A stretch of 64,000 nt of DNA from the NCBI RefSeq assembly GCF_000829465.1, contig NZ_JXAL01000033.1, positions 1 through 64,000 of the forward strand, written 5' to 3'. The notes beneath the pieces were generated by a model. It saw only the letters and a list, made by a program, of their open reading frames with translations. It searched no databases and was not told the origin of the DNA. Of the stretch, positions 36,275 to 43,757 are shown in pieces; position 1 is the stretch's first letter, and each line of letters starts with the position of its first letter. Both the position numbers and the translations under genes were made by a program. This DNA comes from Cohnella kolymensis. GTDB taxonomy: Bacteria; Bacillota; Bacilli; Paenibacillales; Paenibacillaceae.

Positions 36275-37366
36275 TTAAGATAACGGCAGACGAACTTCAA
36301 AACTCGTATTGCCGCCGTTGCTCGAAGCCGTCAGCGTACCGCCATGCTTTTCGACCAGCCCTTTCGCGATAGCCAATCCGAGCCCAGTGCCGCCGCTGTT
36401 TTCCGTACGCGACTTATCCACCCGGTAGAATCGCTCGAAAATATGCGGCAAATCCGCCGCAGGAATCGGTTCACCATAGTTCACAACCTGTATCGCCGCG
36501 TTTTGCTCTGTGCGAGTGACATAAATGTCGAGCTTTCGGCCGTCGCGCCCATAATTAATTGCGTTAACCAATAGGTTTTCGAATACGCGGACCAGTTTGT
36601 CCGGGTCGCCGTATACGATGAGCTCGTGCTCTGAGGTGATCAGATTCCCTTCCATCCCGGCCTCCTGCAACGCCAGATGGTGATGAACAAGCAGTTGGTT
36701 CAACAGCTCGACCAAGTTAAATCTCTTGTTATGCAAAGGAATGACATCATGCCTCATGCGGGTATATTCGAATAGATCATGGATAAGCGCATTAAGCCGT
36801 TCAGCTTTGGCGTAGGCGATCTGCACATAATGCCGAAGCTCCACTTCGTCACGGTACCGGTCTTGCTCAATGAGACCCAGATATCCGAGGATGGATGTGA
36901 GCGGCGTGCGAAGATCATGGGAGACATTCGTCACGAGTTCGTTTTTAGTCTGCTCGGCCTTCCTTTCTTCGTCCAATGAACGTTTGAGTTCCGCAACCAG
37001 CAGGTTGATATCCTCTGCGAGAAAACGGACTTCATTTCGCTGTTTTACAGGAATGACGACCTCGAAGTTTCCTTGTGAAATATGCTCCGTTGTTTGGCTA
37101 AGTTCTCCGAAGTAACGATAACGTCTCCAGTTAAGGATCACCATATATACAATGAATAATAGAAACGAACCGACAATTCCTATCGGAAGCTCACCATAAA
37201 CGTGGACCAGTTGCCTCCCGATTGACCTAATGGGTGAGGTCGTATTATAGGTGATGCGCTCAAGCACAACGACAGTCAGCACAAAAGTAACGATGCCGAG
37301 CACGGTGCTCAGCAGGATTTGCAACACTAAACGCCAAGCCATTCGAAATGCGATGTTAGACTTCAA
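36275..37366 (-). CDS. Membrane sensor histidine kinase, VanS-like
   Basis: The 363-aa kinase has two membrane helices (about 12-35 and 61-79) around a short extracytoplasmic loop, then HAMP (about 80-133). The phospho-accepting H150 lies in VSHDLRTPL, and the ATPase boxes include ENLLVNAINYG, FERFYRVDKSR and GGTGLGLAIAKGL. It overlaps the response-regulator 3' end by 11 nt. The tiny sensor loop suggests membrane or envelope stress sensing, with the signal unknown. Neighbouring dacF and the parvulin hint at a cell-envelope role. Confidence 0.92.
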   Translation of the reverse strand: MKSNIAFRMAWRLVLQILLSTVLGIVTFVLTVVVLERITYNTTSPIRSIGRQLVHVYGELPIGIVGSFLLFIVYMVILNWRRYRYFGELSQTTEHISQGNFEVVIPVKQRNEVRFLAEDINLLVAELKRSLDEERKAEQTKNELVTNVSHDLRTPLTSILGYLGLIEQDRYRDEVELRHYVQIAYAKAERLNALIHDLFEYTRMRHDVIPLHNKRFNLVELLNQLLVHHHLALQEAGMEGNLITSEHELIVYGDPDKLVRVFENLLVNAINYGRDGRKLDIYVTRTEQNAAIQVVNYGEPIPAADLPHIFERFYRVDKSRTENSGGTGLGLAIAKGLVEKHGGTLTASSNGGNTSFEVRLPLS

Positions 37367-38054
37367 TTTTGTAGCCTACCCCCCACACTGTCGTGATCAG
37401 CTTACGTCCAAGTTCTTGCTCGAGCTTGTCTCTCAGCTTGCTGATATGTACCATTACGGTATTGTTAGACTCAAAATATTTCTCTCTCCACACCTGCTGG
37501 AAGATATCCTCTGCGCTGAAAACCCGGCCGGGATTACTCGCCAGCAGGAAGAGAATCCCGAACTCCGTTGAAGTGAGATGGATTTTACGGCGATCCACCT
37601 CCGCGGAATGGGTAGACTTGTTTATGGTCAGCTCGCCGATTTTGAGGATACCGTCCTGTTCTGCGCTCGAAGCTGCCGGCTGGGCATATTGGTACGCGCG
37701 CCGAAGCAATGTTTTTACTCTGACGACCAGCTCCAGCGGATTAAACGGTTTGACCAGATAATCATCTGCGCCGGTCATCAGACCGAGTATTTTGTCCATA
37801 TCCTCGGCTTTTGCACTGACCATCAGAATGGGAATCGCGCCTGTTTCACGAACCCTTCGGCAGACTTCCATCCCATCCACCTTAGGCATCATGACATCCA
37901 GCACAATAAGGTGAAAGTCTTGCTGCTGCAGCATTTCCAGCGCTTCGTCGCCGTCATGGGCCTGAGCGGTCTCGAAACCTTCATTCTTCAAATATATCGC
38001 GATCAAATTTGCGATTTCTCGATCGTCGTCGACAATAAGGATGCGTCGGTTCAT
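37356..38054 (-). CDS. OmpR-family response regulator, VanR-like
   Basis: The 232-aa regulator has a receiver domain (phospho-acceptor D53 in LIVLDVMMP; K in DYLVKPF) and a C-terminal winged helix (KIHLTSTEFGILFLLASNPG ... TTVWGVGYKIEV). The ATG at 38052-38054 has AAAGGAGAAG upstream; the longer frame lacks an RBS. It is co-transcribed with the histidine kinase. Direct repeats upstream (38143-38171) may be its own binding site. Confidence 0.93.
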   Translation of the reverse strand: MNRRILIVDDDREIANLIAIYLKNEGFETAQAHDGDEALEMLQQQDFHLIVLDVMMPKVDGMEVCRRVRETGAIPILMVSAKAEDMDKILGLMTGADDYLVKPFNPLELVVRVKTLLRRAYQYAQPAASSAEQDGILKIGELTINKSTHSAEVDRRKIHLTSTEFGILFLLASNPGRVFSAEDIFQQVWREKYFESNNTVMVHISKLRDKLEQELGRKLITTVWGVGYKIEV

Positions 38055-38142
38055 AGGAAACTTCTCCTTTATCTGCGTTTCATTCCCCACTATACCTCAT
38101 GTACCCGATTTCTGTCCGCAGCAAGGTCAAGTCTTTACATTT

Positions 38143-38171
38143 CTTAAGGAAGCCTTAAGGTTTACTTTAAA
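38143..38171. promoter_or_regulatory. Three direct heptamers at 11-bp spacing upstream of the two-component genes
   Basis: CTTAAGG (38143-38149), CTTAAGG (38154-38160) and CTTTAAA (38165-38171) repeat every 11 bp, one helical turn. This is the geometry of OmpR/PhoB-family operators. The block sits between the prsA-like terminator and the regulator gene, so autoregulation is plausible. Confidence 0.5.
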
Positions 38172-38178
38172 AATAAAC

Positions 38179-38227
38179 AAAAAAACAGCTCCCCGGAAAC
38201 CCGTCGTCCGGATCCGGAAAGCTGTTT
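38179..38227 (-). terminator. Rho-independent terminator after the parvulin gene
   Basis: The outer arms AACAGCT/AGCTGTT, with inner CCGG pairing, are followed on minus by TTTTTTTGTTT. Confidence 0.8.
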
Positions 38228-38247
38228 ATATGGCTCAATTATTTCGC

Positions 38248-39333
38248 TTATTTCGTTGCCGCAGGTGAAGGTGCAGGCGTCGCAGACGCACCGCTGCTCT
38301 TGTCGAGAAGGTTCTCAAATTTGCGTTCCTTCTTGACTTTGTCCATCCACTCTTGCCGCTTGGTCTGCACTTGTTCTTCCAGGTAGGCTTGTTTCACGTC
38401 GTCTTTCTTCGCTTCGTAAGTCGGTGCTACCGCTTCTTTAATGTCGGTCACCTTGATGATGTGAAAACCGTGCTGCGATTGCACAACTTTGCTCAGCTCA
38501 TCTTTTTTCAATGCAAATGCGGCTTCTTCAAACTGCGGATCCATTTGCCCTTGGCCGAAGAATCCGAGATCTCCGCCCTGATCCTTGGAACCGGGATCTT
38601 GGGATTTCTCTTTCGCGAGCGCCGCAAAATCTTTGCCCGCTTTCAACTCAGCCAATATCGCGTCCGCTTCCTTTTGTGTCGGAACAAGAATATGAGATGC
38701 TTTTACTTGCTTTGGAGTTTCAAACATCGCTTTGTTTTTGTCGAAATAAGCTTTCAAATCCTCTTCTTTCACGGGATTTTGCTTTTCGAAAATTTTGCGA
38801 AGCTCCAACCCTTGCTTCATTTGAGCGCTCAGCATCGTGGGAGTCATCCCGTATTGCTGCATAGCCTGATTGAAGGCTTCTTCCCCGCCCATACCTTCTT
38901 TAAGCTTATCGATTTCCTTCTGTATATCTGCCTCGGTTACCTTAATGCCGGCTTTGTCGGCTTCCAAGCTGATCAATTTGCTCTCGGCCATGCTTCCGAC
39001 CATTCTGGTCAGATTTTCCTCTCCCATTTGTTTGACCATTTCATCGTACAAATCGGATTTTGTCAGCGAAGCGCCGTCCATTGTGGCAACGGTTTTATTC
39101 ATCGCACCTGCGCTGGAGTCATCCCGCAGCAGAACGAACGCCAGTGCTGCCAATGCGATAACGGAAACCAATATCCAAGGCCAAACCGGCATACCGGTTC
39201 GGGCCGTTTTAACACCTGATTGGACTTCGCGGTACGTACCGGCCGTTGCTGCCTTAGGTTCGCCGATATTGTTTTCCGGTGTTGATGTTCCCTTAATTTC
39301 GTCGTTTGGCGGTTCTTTTTGAAAATCACTCAT
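38248..39333 (-). CDS. PrsA-like parvulin peptidyl-prolyl isomerase, membrane-anchored
   Basis: This extracytoplasmic folding factor for secreted proteins is 361 aa. It has a hydrophilic cytoplasmic N-terminus (1-47), one membrane helix (about 48-67, MPVWPWILVSVIALAALAFV) and a SurA/PrsA N-domain. The parvulin domain (about 205-300) includes VKASHILVPTQKEAD, GGDLGFFGQGQMDPQFEEAA and SQHGFHIIKV. A Ser/Ala/Pro tail ends the protein. Classical PrsA is a lipoprotein with a lipobox; none is present here. Confidence 0.87.
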   Translation of the reverse strand: MSDFQKEPPNDEIKGTSTPENNIGEPKAATAGTYREVQSGVKTARTGMPVWPWILVSVIALAALAFVLLRDDSSAGAMNKTVATMDGASLTKSDLYDEMVKQMGEENLTRMVGSMAESKLISLEADKAGIKVTEADIQKEIDKLKEGMGGEEAFNQAMQQYGMTPTMLSAQMKQGLELRKIFEKQNPVKEEDLKAYFDKNKAMFETPKQVKASHILVPTQKEADAILAELKAGKDFAALAKEKSQDPGSKDQGGDLGFFGQGQMDPQFEEAAFALKKDELSKVVQSQHGFHIIKVTDIKEAVAPTYEAKKDDVKQAYLEEQVQTKRQEWMDKVKKERKFENLLDKSSGASATPAPSPAATK

Positions 39334-39423
39334 TCTGTAATTTGCCTCCTTATTTATGACAACTGCCTATTAACTATATCAGAAATTAAGAATATTACCT
39401 TAAATCGAGATGAAAAATTAATA

Positions 39424-39465
39424 AAAAAGCCCGCGCGAACCGGCGATCCGGCTGCGGCGAGCTGC
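39424..39465 (-). terminator. Rho-independent terminator after the 86-aa gene
   Basis: The stem GCTCGCCGCAGCCGG / CCGGTTCGCGCGGGC on minus is followed by TTTTTTATT. Confidence 0.8.
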
Positions 39466-39470
39466 TTAGC

Positions 39471-39731
39471 TTAATTGGTAAATAACTGATCTTCACTCAT
39501 CGTAACTAAGCGATTGCGTATATGTTCGAGCCCGACTGCCGCTTCTTTCCACCAGGCATCGGAGTCCGGTTTCAGGTGCTTGATCGTCTCAACCCCTCCA
39601 TATACCAGGTCAAGCTCTTGCAAATCTTCCGCCCGGCCGTGAACGTTCTGTTTGGCTCTATAAAGCATGTCGCCCACTTCACGATACAAATTGTCCAACA
39701 GCTGTTCTTTATTTAGGTTTTCCAATGTCAT
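39471..39731 (-). CDS. Hypothetical small helical protein
   Basis: I do not recognise this 86-aa acidic, helical protein (MTLENLNKEQLLDNLYREVG on), which has no membrane segment. The start at 39729-39731 has GGGGG only two bases upstream, so a different start inside a longer frame (up to 39872) is possible. It has its own terminator and no linked partner. A real gene is supported mainly by the terminator and sensible composition. Confidence 0.55.
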   Translation of the reverse strand: MTLENLNKEQLLDNLYREVGDMLYRAKQNVHGRAEDLQELDLVYGGVETIKHLKPDSDAWWKEAAVGLEHIRNRLVTMSEDQLFTN

Positions 39732-39940
39732 TACCCCCAATAGTGAATCGCTCCCTAGGAGCCTAAATACTGGCTTGCTTGCTTTCCAAACATATAAACA
39801 GGAAGAAGGGGTTGTGAAACAATTGCAAAAAATAGAACTGTCAACACTTCCCCATTCGAATTTATCATACATGGCTTGTCTATTTTATAACCTTTAGAAA
39901 GAAGATCATTAATATGAGCAGGTTAAAAAGGAGCGGGAAT

Positions 39941-41473
39941 ATGACACTCTCTAAATTTGCGGATGAACTCCCCATTCCCCCTATTTTACAAGCTCGATGG
40001 AAAGATGCGTCTCATACTTATTATGAAGTGAGAATGACGGAATTTAAGCAATCTCTCCATAGTGAGCTGAATGATACGACTGTATGGGGCTATGAAGGCA
40101 GCTATCCGGGACCTACAATTGAAGTGGAGAGCGGGGAAAAAGTTTTTATAAAATGGATCAACGATCTTCCGGATAAGCATTTTTTGCCGATTGACCATAC
40201 CGTGCATGGTGCCGAGTTAAATAAACCGGAAGTACGAACAGTGGTACACGTACATGGCGCTAGTGTCGAGTCGGAAAGCGACGGCTATCCGGACGCTTGG
40301 TTTACCAAGGGATTCAAACAAGTCGGTCCCTATTTCCGAAAGCAAATCTATCGATATGATAATTACATGCGGGCTGTCACCCTCTGGTATCACGACCATA
40401 CGATCGGGATCTCACGGCTAAATATATACGCGGGATTGGCGGGATTTTACCTTTTAAGAGATCAGCGGGAACGTTCATTGAATTTACCGAGCGGGCGGTA
40501 TGAGGTTCCTCTTATTATACAAGACAAGACTTTTAATAAAGACGGTTCTCTATATTACCCGAAACAGCCGGACCCGCCGGTACCGGAATTAGAGACGTCG
40601 ATCGTTCCGGAATTTATTGGGGATACGATCTTGGTGAATGGCAAAGTATGGCCGTATCTCAATGTGGAACCCCGCAAATATCGATTTAGGCTGTTAAACG
40701 CGTCCAACACCCGGTTCTATAGGCTGAAGCTGGATTCGGGGCAGCTTATGTATCAAATCGCAACGGATTCAGGCTTCATGCAGCACCCGATCGGAGTGAA
40801 GGAAATCATGCTGGGTGTTGCTGAACGAGCTGAGGTGATCATTGATTTTAGCAATCTTGCGGGCAAGAACATTATCATGACAAATGATGCCCCCGCTCCT
40901 TTCCCCACCGGAGATCCTACAAATGAAAATACAGGCACCGTAATGCAATTTCGAGTGACGCTCCCGCTGTCCAGTGTGGATACGAGTGTAATTCCGGCTT
41001 ATATGGTACCTTTTGTGCCCGTGAAAGAAGAGTCAGCTTCGAAAATACGATACCTGACCTTAAACGATAATATGGATAAGTACGGCCGTGAATTCATGCT
41101 GTTGGATAACAAACAGTGGGATGCCCCCATCACGGAAAATCCGAAATTGGGCGCAACCGAAATATGGTATCTCATCAACTTAACGACGGACTCACACCCG
41201 ATCCATATTCACTTGATTGATTTTCAAATCTTAGACCGCAGAAATTTCGATGTAGAAAAGTACAACAAGGAAAAAGTTATTCATTATACGGGTCCTGCGA
41301 TGCCTCCCGAACCTCAAGAGCGAGGAGGAAAGGATACCGTGAGAGCGAATCCGAACCAGGTAACTCGAATTATTATGAAGTTTGGTCCTTATACAGGGTT
41401 GTATGTATGGCACTGTCACATCATGGAGCACGAGGATTACGAAATGATGAGACCGTTTATTGTGATCCGTTAG
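39941..41473 (+). CDS. cotA: CotA-type spore-coat laccase (multicopper oxidase)
   Basis: This outer spore-coat oxidase makes brown pigment and has bilirubin-oxidase-like activity in homologs. The 510-aa protein aligns from MTLSKFADELPIPP onward with B. subtilis CotA. All four copper motifs are present: VVHVHGA, LWYHDHT, HPIHIHL and WHCHIMEHEDYEMM. AAAGGAGCGGG precedes the ATG at 39941; an upstream ATG adds nine residues without RBS. By eye its codons are more AT-rich than neighbouring genes, and it is a lone plus-strand gene, so it may have been inserted here. Confidence 0.93.
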   Translation: MTLSKFADELPIPPILQARWKDASHTYYEVRMTEFKQSLHSELNDTTVWGYEGSYPGPTIEVESGEKVFIKWINDLPDKHFLPIDHTVHGAELNKPEVRTVVHVHGASVESESDGYPDAWFTKGFKQVGPYFRKQIYRYDNYMRAVTLWYHDHTIGISRLNIYAGLAGFYLLRDQRERSLNLPSGRYEVPLIIQDKTFNKDGSLYYPKQPDPPVPELETSIVPEFIGDTILVNGKVWPYLNVEPRKYRFRLLNASNTRFYRLKLDSGQLMYQIATDSGFMQHPIGVKEIMLGVAERAEVIIDFSNLAGKNIIMTNDAPAPFPTGDPTNENTGTVMQFRVTLPLSSVDTSVIPAYMVPFVPVKEESASKIRYLTLNDNMDKYGREFMLLDNKQWDAPITENPKLGATEIWYLINLTTDSHPIHIHLIDFQILDRRNFDVEKYNKEKVIHYTGPAMPPEPQERGGKDTVRANPNQVTRIIMKFGPYTGLYVWHCHIMEHEDYEMMRPFIVIR

Positions 41474-41481
41474 ATGTAAGC

Positions 41482-41554
41482 GGCTGGCAGCGGCTTAGTT
41501 CATCCGGTGTCGTGTTTTCTTTGCTTTTAAACCGCCGGCAGCGGCTTAATTCAT
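41482..41554. repeat. Two-copy direct repeat, period 51 bp
   Basis: GGCTGGCAGCGGCTTAGTTC (41482 on) and CGCCGGCAGCGGCTTAATTC (41533 on) share the GGCAGCGGCTTARTTCAT core. The second copy overlaps the end of the TPR gene. They sit where cotA and the TPR gene converge. No terminator is obvious here. Confidence 0.6.
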
Positions 41555-42097
41555 GATGAAGGGACCGCAACGGCAACTCCTTCGTGACTTTTCATTCACT
41601 GGGCTGTCTGATATCATTCTGGCGTAGTTCGCCAGCGAACGCTGATATCTGGGCAAATGACGAGACAGCGCCGTCAATGCGAGCGTGACTGCTTCACGCT
41701 GACGCCCGATGTCAACGAGAGCAAGCGCCAGGAAAGCAGTGACCGCGTCGTTCAGTTGATCAGAACCTGCGTTCCGCTCGGTGGTCAGCAATTCGACACT
41801 CTCTGATACGCGGCCGATGTTTCGTAAGGAGCTCGCCATCTGGATGACAGCCCGATGTCGACGCTCACCCTGCAACCCGAGATGAAGTGCCTGCCGATAC
41901 AACGGCACCGCTAGGTCGGAATGGCCGGTCGTGTCCAACGAGGACGCGCGTTCGAACATCGCCACCGCGCTGTCTGCGGGTAATTCAGCGGCCAGTTGCT
42001 CCATCAGGCCCACGAACTGTTCCTCGCTGTAGTTATTGATGGATGCCCACAGAGCCGATATCCGCTGTTCCCATTCCGCATTTGCATTTTCATCCAT
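41546..42097 (-). CDS. Tetratricopeptide-repeat protein
   Basis: This 183-aa soluble protein is made of helical repeats. Segments such as DSAVAMFERASSLDTTGHSD, LAVPLYRQALHLGL and FLALALVDIGRQREAVTLAL follow the TPR pattern of small and large residues. The partner is unknown. The Arg/Cys-rich last 20 residues do not look like the repeat and fall in the direct-repeat region, so the true end may have been altered by insertion. It is transcribed toward cotA. Confidence 0.75.
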   Translation of the reverse strand: MDENANAEWEQRISALWASINNYSEEQFVGLMEQLAAELPADSAVAMFERASSLDTTGHSDLAVPLYRQALHLGLQGERRHRAVIQMASSLRNIGRVSESVELLTTERNAGSDQLNDAVTAFLALALVDIGRQREAVTLALTALSRHLPRYQRSLANYARMISDSPVNEKSRRSCRCGPFIMN

Positions 42098-42160
42098 TAC
42101 GTTTCTCCCCCGAATCTGTAAAAAAAGGTCATGCTTGAAGCGAACGCCGACGGCGACAGG

Positions 42161-42580
42161 TCACACTTTTCTTATCGATGCCAGCATCTCCAAATAGTGT
42201 GAATTGTACATAATGCCTAATATGTTCCCAAAGGGATCAACCACGGAAGCAGTGATGAACCCCTCGCCGCGTTCATTAATTGCCTCGTACTCTTTCGCTC
42301 CCATTGAAAGCAGCTTCTCGAAAGTTGCTGTCACATCATCGACGTGCCAGTACACGATCGCACCTCCCGGGTTGGTCGCCGAACCTTTGGGTGCGTACCG
42401 GCTATTAATCAGGCCCAGCTCGTGCTGGTAATCGCCAAGACGAAACTCGGCATAACCTCCTGGGACTTCGAAGTATGGCTGTATGCCCAGCAACTCAGAG
42501 TACCACTTCTTAGCTGCTTCTAGATCATCCGTCCAAAAACTAACAGTGGTGAGTCCTCGTAATGTCTTTGTTTCGATCAT
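42161..42580 (-). CDS. VOC (glyoxalase/bleomycin-resistance) family protein
   Basis: This 139-aa protein has the paired beta-alpha-beta-beta-beta modules of the vicinal-oxygen-chelate fold: TVSFWTDDLEAAKKWYSELL at the start and VDPFGNILGIMYNSHY at the end. Members bind a metal and act as glyoxalases, dioxygenases or drug-binding proteins. Sequence alone does not tell which. It lies between the TPR gene and spo0A on the minus strand. Confidence 0.82.
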   Translation of the reverse strand: MIETKTLRGLTTVSFWTDDLEAAKKWYSELLGIQPYFEVPGGYAEFRLGDYQHELGLINSRYAPKGSATNPGGAIVYWHVDDVTATFEKLLSMGAKEYEAINERGEGFITASVVDPFGNILGIMYNSHYLEMLASIRKV

Positions 42581-42636
42581 ATTCTATATCCTCCTCAAAA
42601 TAATTGTATACTCCGCCGGCATCCATACGTATAGAG

Positions 42637-42665
42637 CAAAAAAGCCTCGGCAAATTGCCGGGGCT
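42637..42665 (-). terminator. Rho-independent terminator after spo0A
   Basis: The stem AGCCCCGGCA / TGCCGAGGCT on minus has a 3-nt loop and is followed by TTTTTTGC. Confidence 0.8.
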
Positions 42666-42681
42666 CTTCGATTTATCGCTG

Positions 42682-43491
42682 TTAACTTACCTTATGCTCG
42701 ATACGCAGCTTGTCGGCAACCATCGCGATGAACTCGCTGTTCGTCGGCTTCGACTTCGCAATGCTGATCGTATAGCCGAAAAGGTGGGAAATGCTGTCGA
42801 TGTTGCCGCGCGTCCAGGCTACTTCGATCGCATGACGAATCGCCCGTTCGACGCGGGATGGAGTTGTCTTGAATTTTTCAGCAATTGCAGGATATAGCGT
42901 TTTTGTAATCGCCCCGAGAATTTCGATGTTGTTGTACACCATTGTGATGGCCTCGCGGAGATACTGATACCCCTTAATATGTGCCGGAACGCCGATTTCA
43001 TGTATGATGCTTGTAATATTCGCGTCAAGATTCTTCGGTTTGCCAAGCGGAACGATATTGGATCGCATCGAGTTACCTGCAGAACTTGTCGTTATCTGCG
43101 CGGAAGAGGCGCTGCCCGCTAATTGGCGGATACGGTTGGCCAGCACGTCCATATCGAACGGCTTGAGTATGTAGTAGGAAGCCCCGAGTTGAACCGCCCG
43201 TTGTGTAATGTTCTCTTGTCCGAACGCCGTAAGCATGATGATCTTAGGCAAGCCGGGCAAATTCATGTCGCGCAGTTTTTCCAGAACTCCAAGGCCGTCT
43301 AAATGCGGCATAATAATATCGAGGATCATTACATCCGGAATCCTGCGGGATTCCTCCAGCTGACGAATGACCTCTTCTCCGTTGTACGCCACTCCGATGA
43401 CCGTCATATCATCCTGCTCTTGGATGTATTCTGATAACAAATTCGTAAATTCTCGGTTGTCGTCTGCAAGAAACACTTCAATCCGCTGCAA
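42682..43491 (-). CDS. spo0A: Stage 0 sporulation master regulator Spo0A
   Basis: Spo0A is the phosphorelay end point that starts sporulation. The 269-aa protein has a receiver domain (D10/D11, phospho-acceptor D58 in [16 protein letters not shown]). The C-terminal Spo0A DNA-binding domain has [20 protein letters not shown] and [15 protein letters not shown], the near-invariant recognition region. GGGAGGACC precedes the ATG. spoIVB lies directly upstream, as in Bacilli. Confidence 0.98.
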   Translation of the reverse strand: MQRIEVFLADDNREFTNLLSEYIQEQDDMTVIGVAYNGEEVIRQLEESRRIPDVMILDIIMPHLDGLGVLEKLRDMNLPGLPKIIMLTAFGQENITQRAVQLGASYYILKPFDMDVLANRIRQLAGSASSAQITTSSAGNSMRSNIVPLGKPKNLDANITSIIHEIGVPAHIKGYQYLREAITMVYNNIEILGAITKTLYPAIAEKFKTTPSRVERAIRHAIEVAWTRGNIDSISHLFGYTISIAKSKPTNSEFIAMVADKLRIEHKVS

Positions 43492-43569
43492 TGTCTGGTC
43501 CTCCCTTTCTCTGGGCGAGATTTATTATTATCATGAGTGAAAAACGCTTATCGTTTCTCTGTATATCCG

Positions 43570-43598
43570 TTTTCGACACTGCATTTCGTTATTCCTTC
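43570..43598 (-). promoter_or_regulatory. Candidate sigma-H promoter with overlapping 0A box before spo0A
   Basis: On minus, GAAGGAATA (43590-43598), a 12-nt spacer and GTCGAAAA (43570-43577) fit the sigma-H consensus (RNAGGAWWW and RNNGAAT) except for the last core base. A perfect 0A box TGTCGAA (43572-43578) overlaps the -10. It lies 79 nt before the spo0A ATG. Self-regulation of spo0A by sigma-H and Spo0A~P is known in B. subtilis. Confidence 0.6.
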
Positions 43599-43644
43599 TG
43601 AATTAGAAAATATTTCTTTATTTTTTTCGGCAATTGGAATATAA

Positions 43645-43701
43645 TTAATAATTTACGTCATAGAGCGGCAAATGTTGATTTTTTTCGCTTTTTTTCGACA
43701 T
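43645..43701 (-). CDS. 18-codon ORF between spoIVB and spo0A, possible leader peptide
   Basis: The ORF reads MSKKSEKNQHLPLYDVNY and stop. An AAAGGAATC sequence lies at RBS distance before the ATG at 43699-43701. The surrounding DNA is very AT-rich. The first codons (ATGTCGAAA) coincide with a TGTCGAA 0A-box sequence. I know of no family for it; it may be a leader peptide or chance. Confidence 0.35.
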   Translation of the reverse strand: MSKKSEKNQHLPLYDVNY

Positions 43702-43731
43702 CGCGATGATTCCTTTTATAAAAATGAGCAA

Positions 43732-43757
43732 TTCTAAGGCGTTAAACCGCCTTAGAA
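43732..43757 (-). terminator. Hairpin spanning the spoIVB stop codon
   Basis: A perfect 10-bp inverted repeat (TTCTAAGGCG / CGCCTTAGAA, 6-nt loop) includes the spoIVB stop. A modest T-rich stretch follows about 8 nt later on minus. It may be a weak terminator or mRNA-end stabiliser. Confidence 0.5.

Noticed and set aside
43694..43700. Second 0A box (TGTCGAA) upstream of spo0A
   Set aside because: It coincides with the ATGTCGAAA start of the 18-codon ORF and is far from a promoter, so it may be chance; not listed as a regulatory site.
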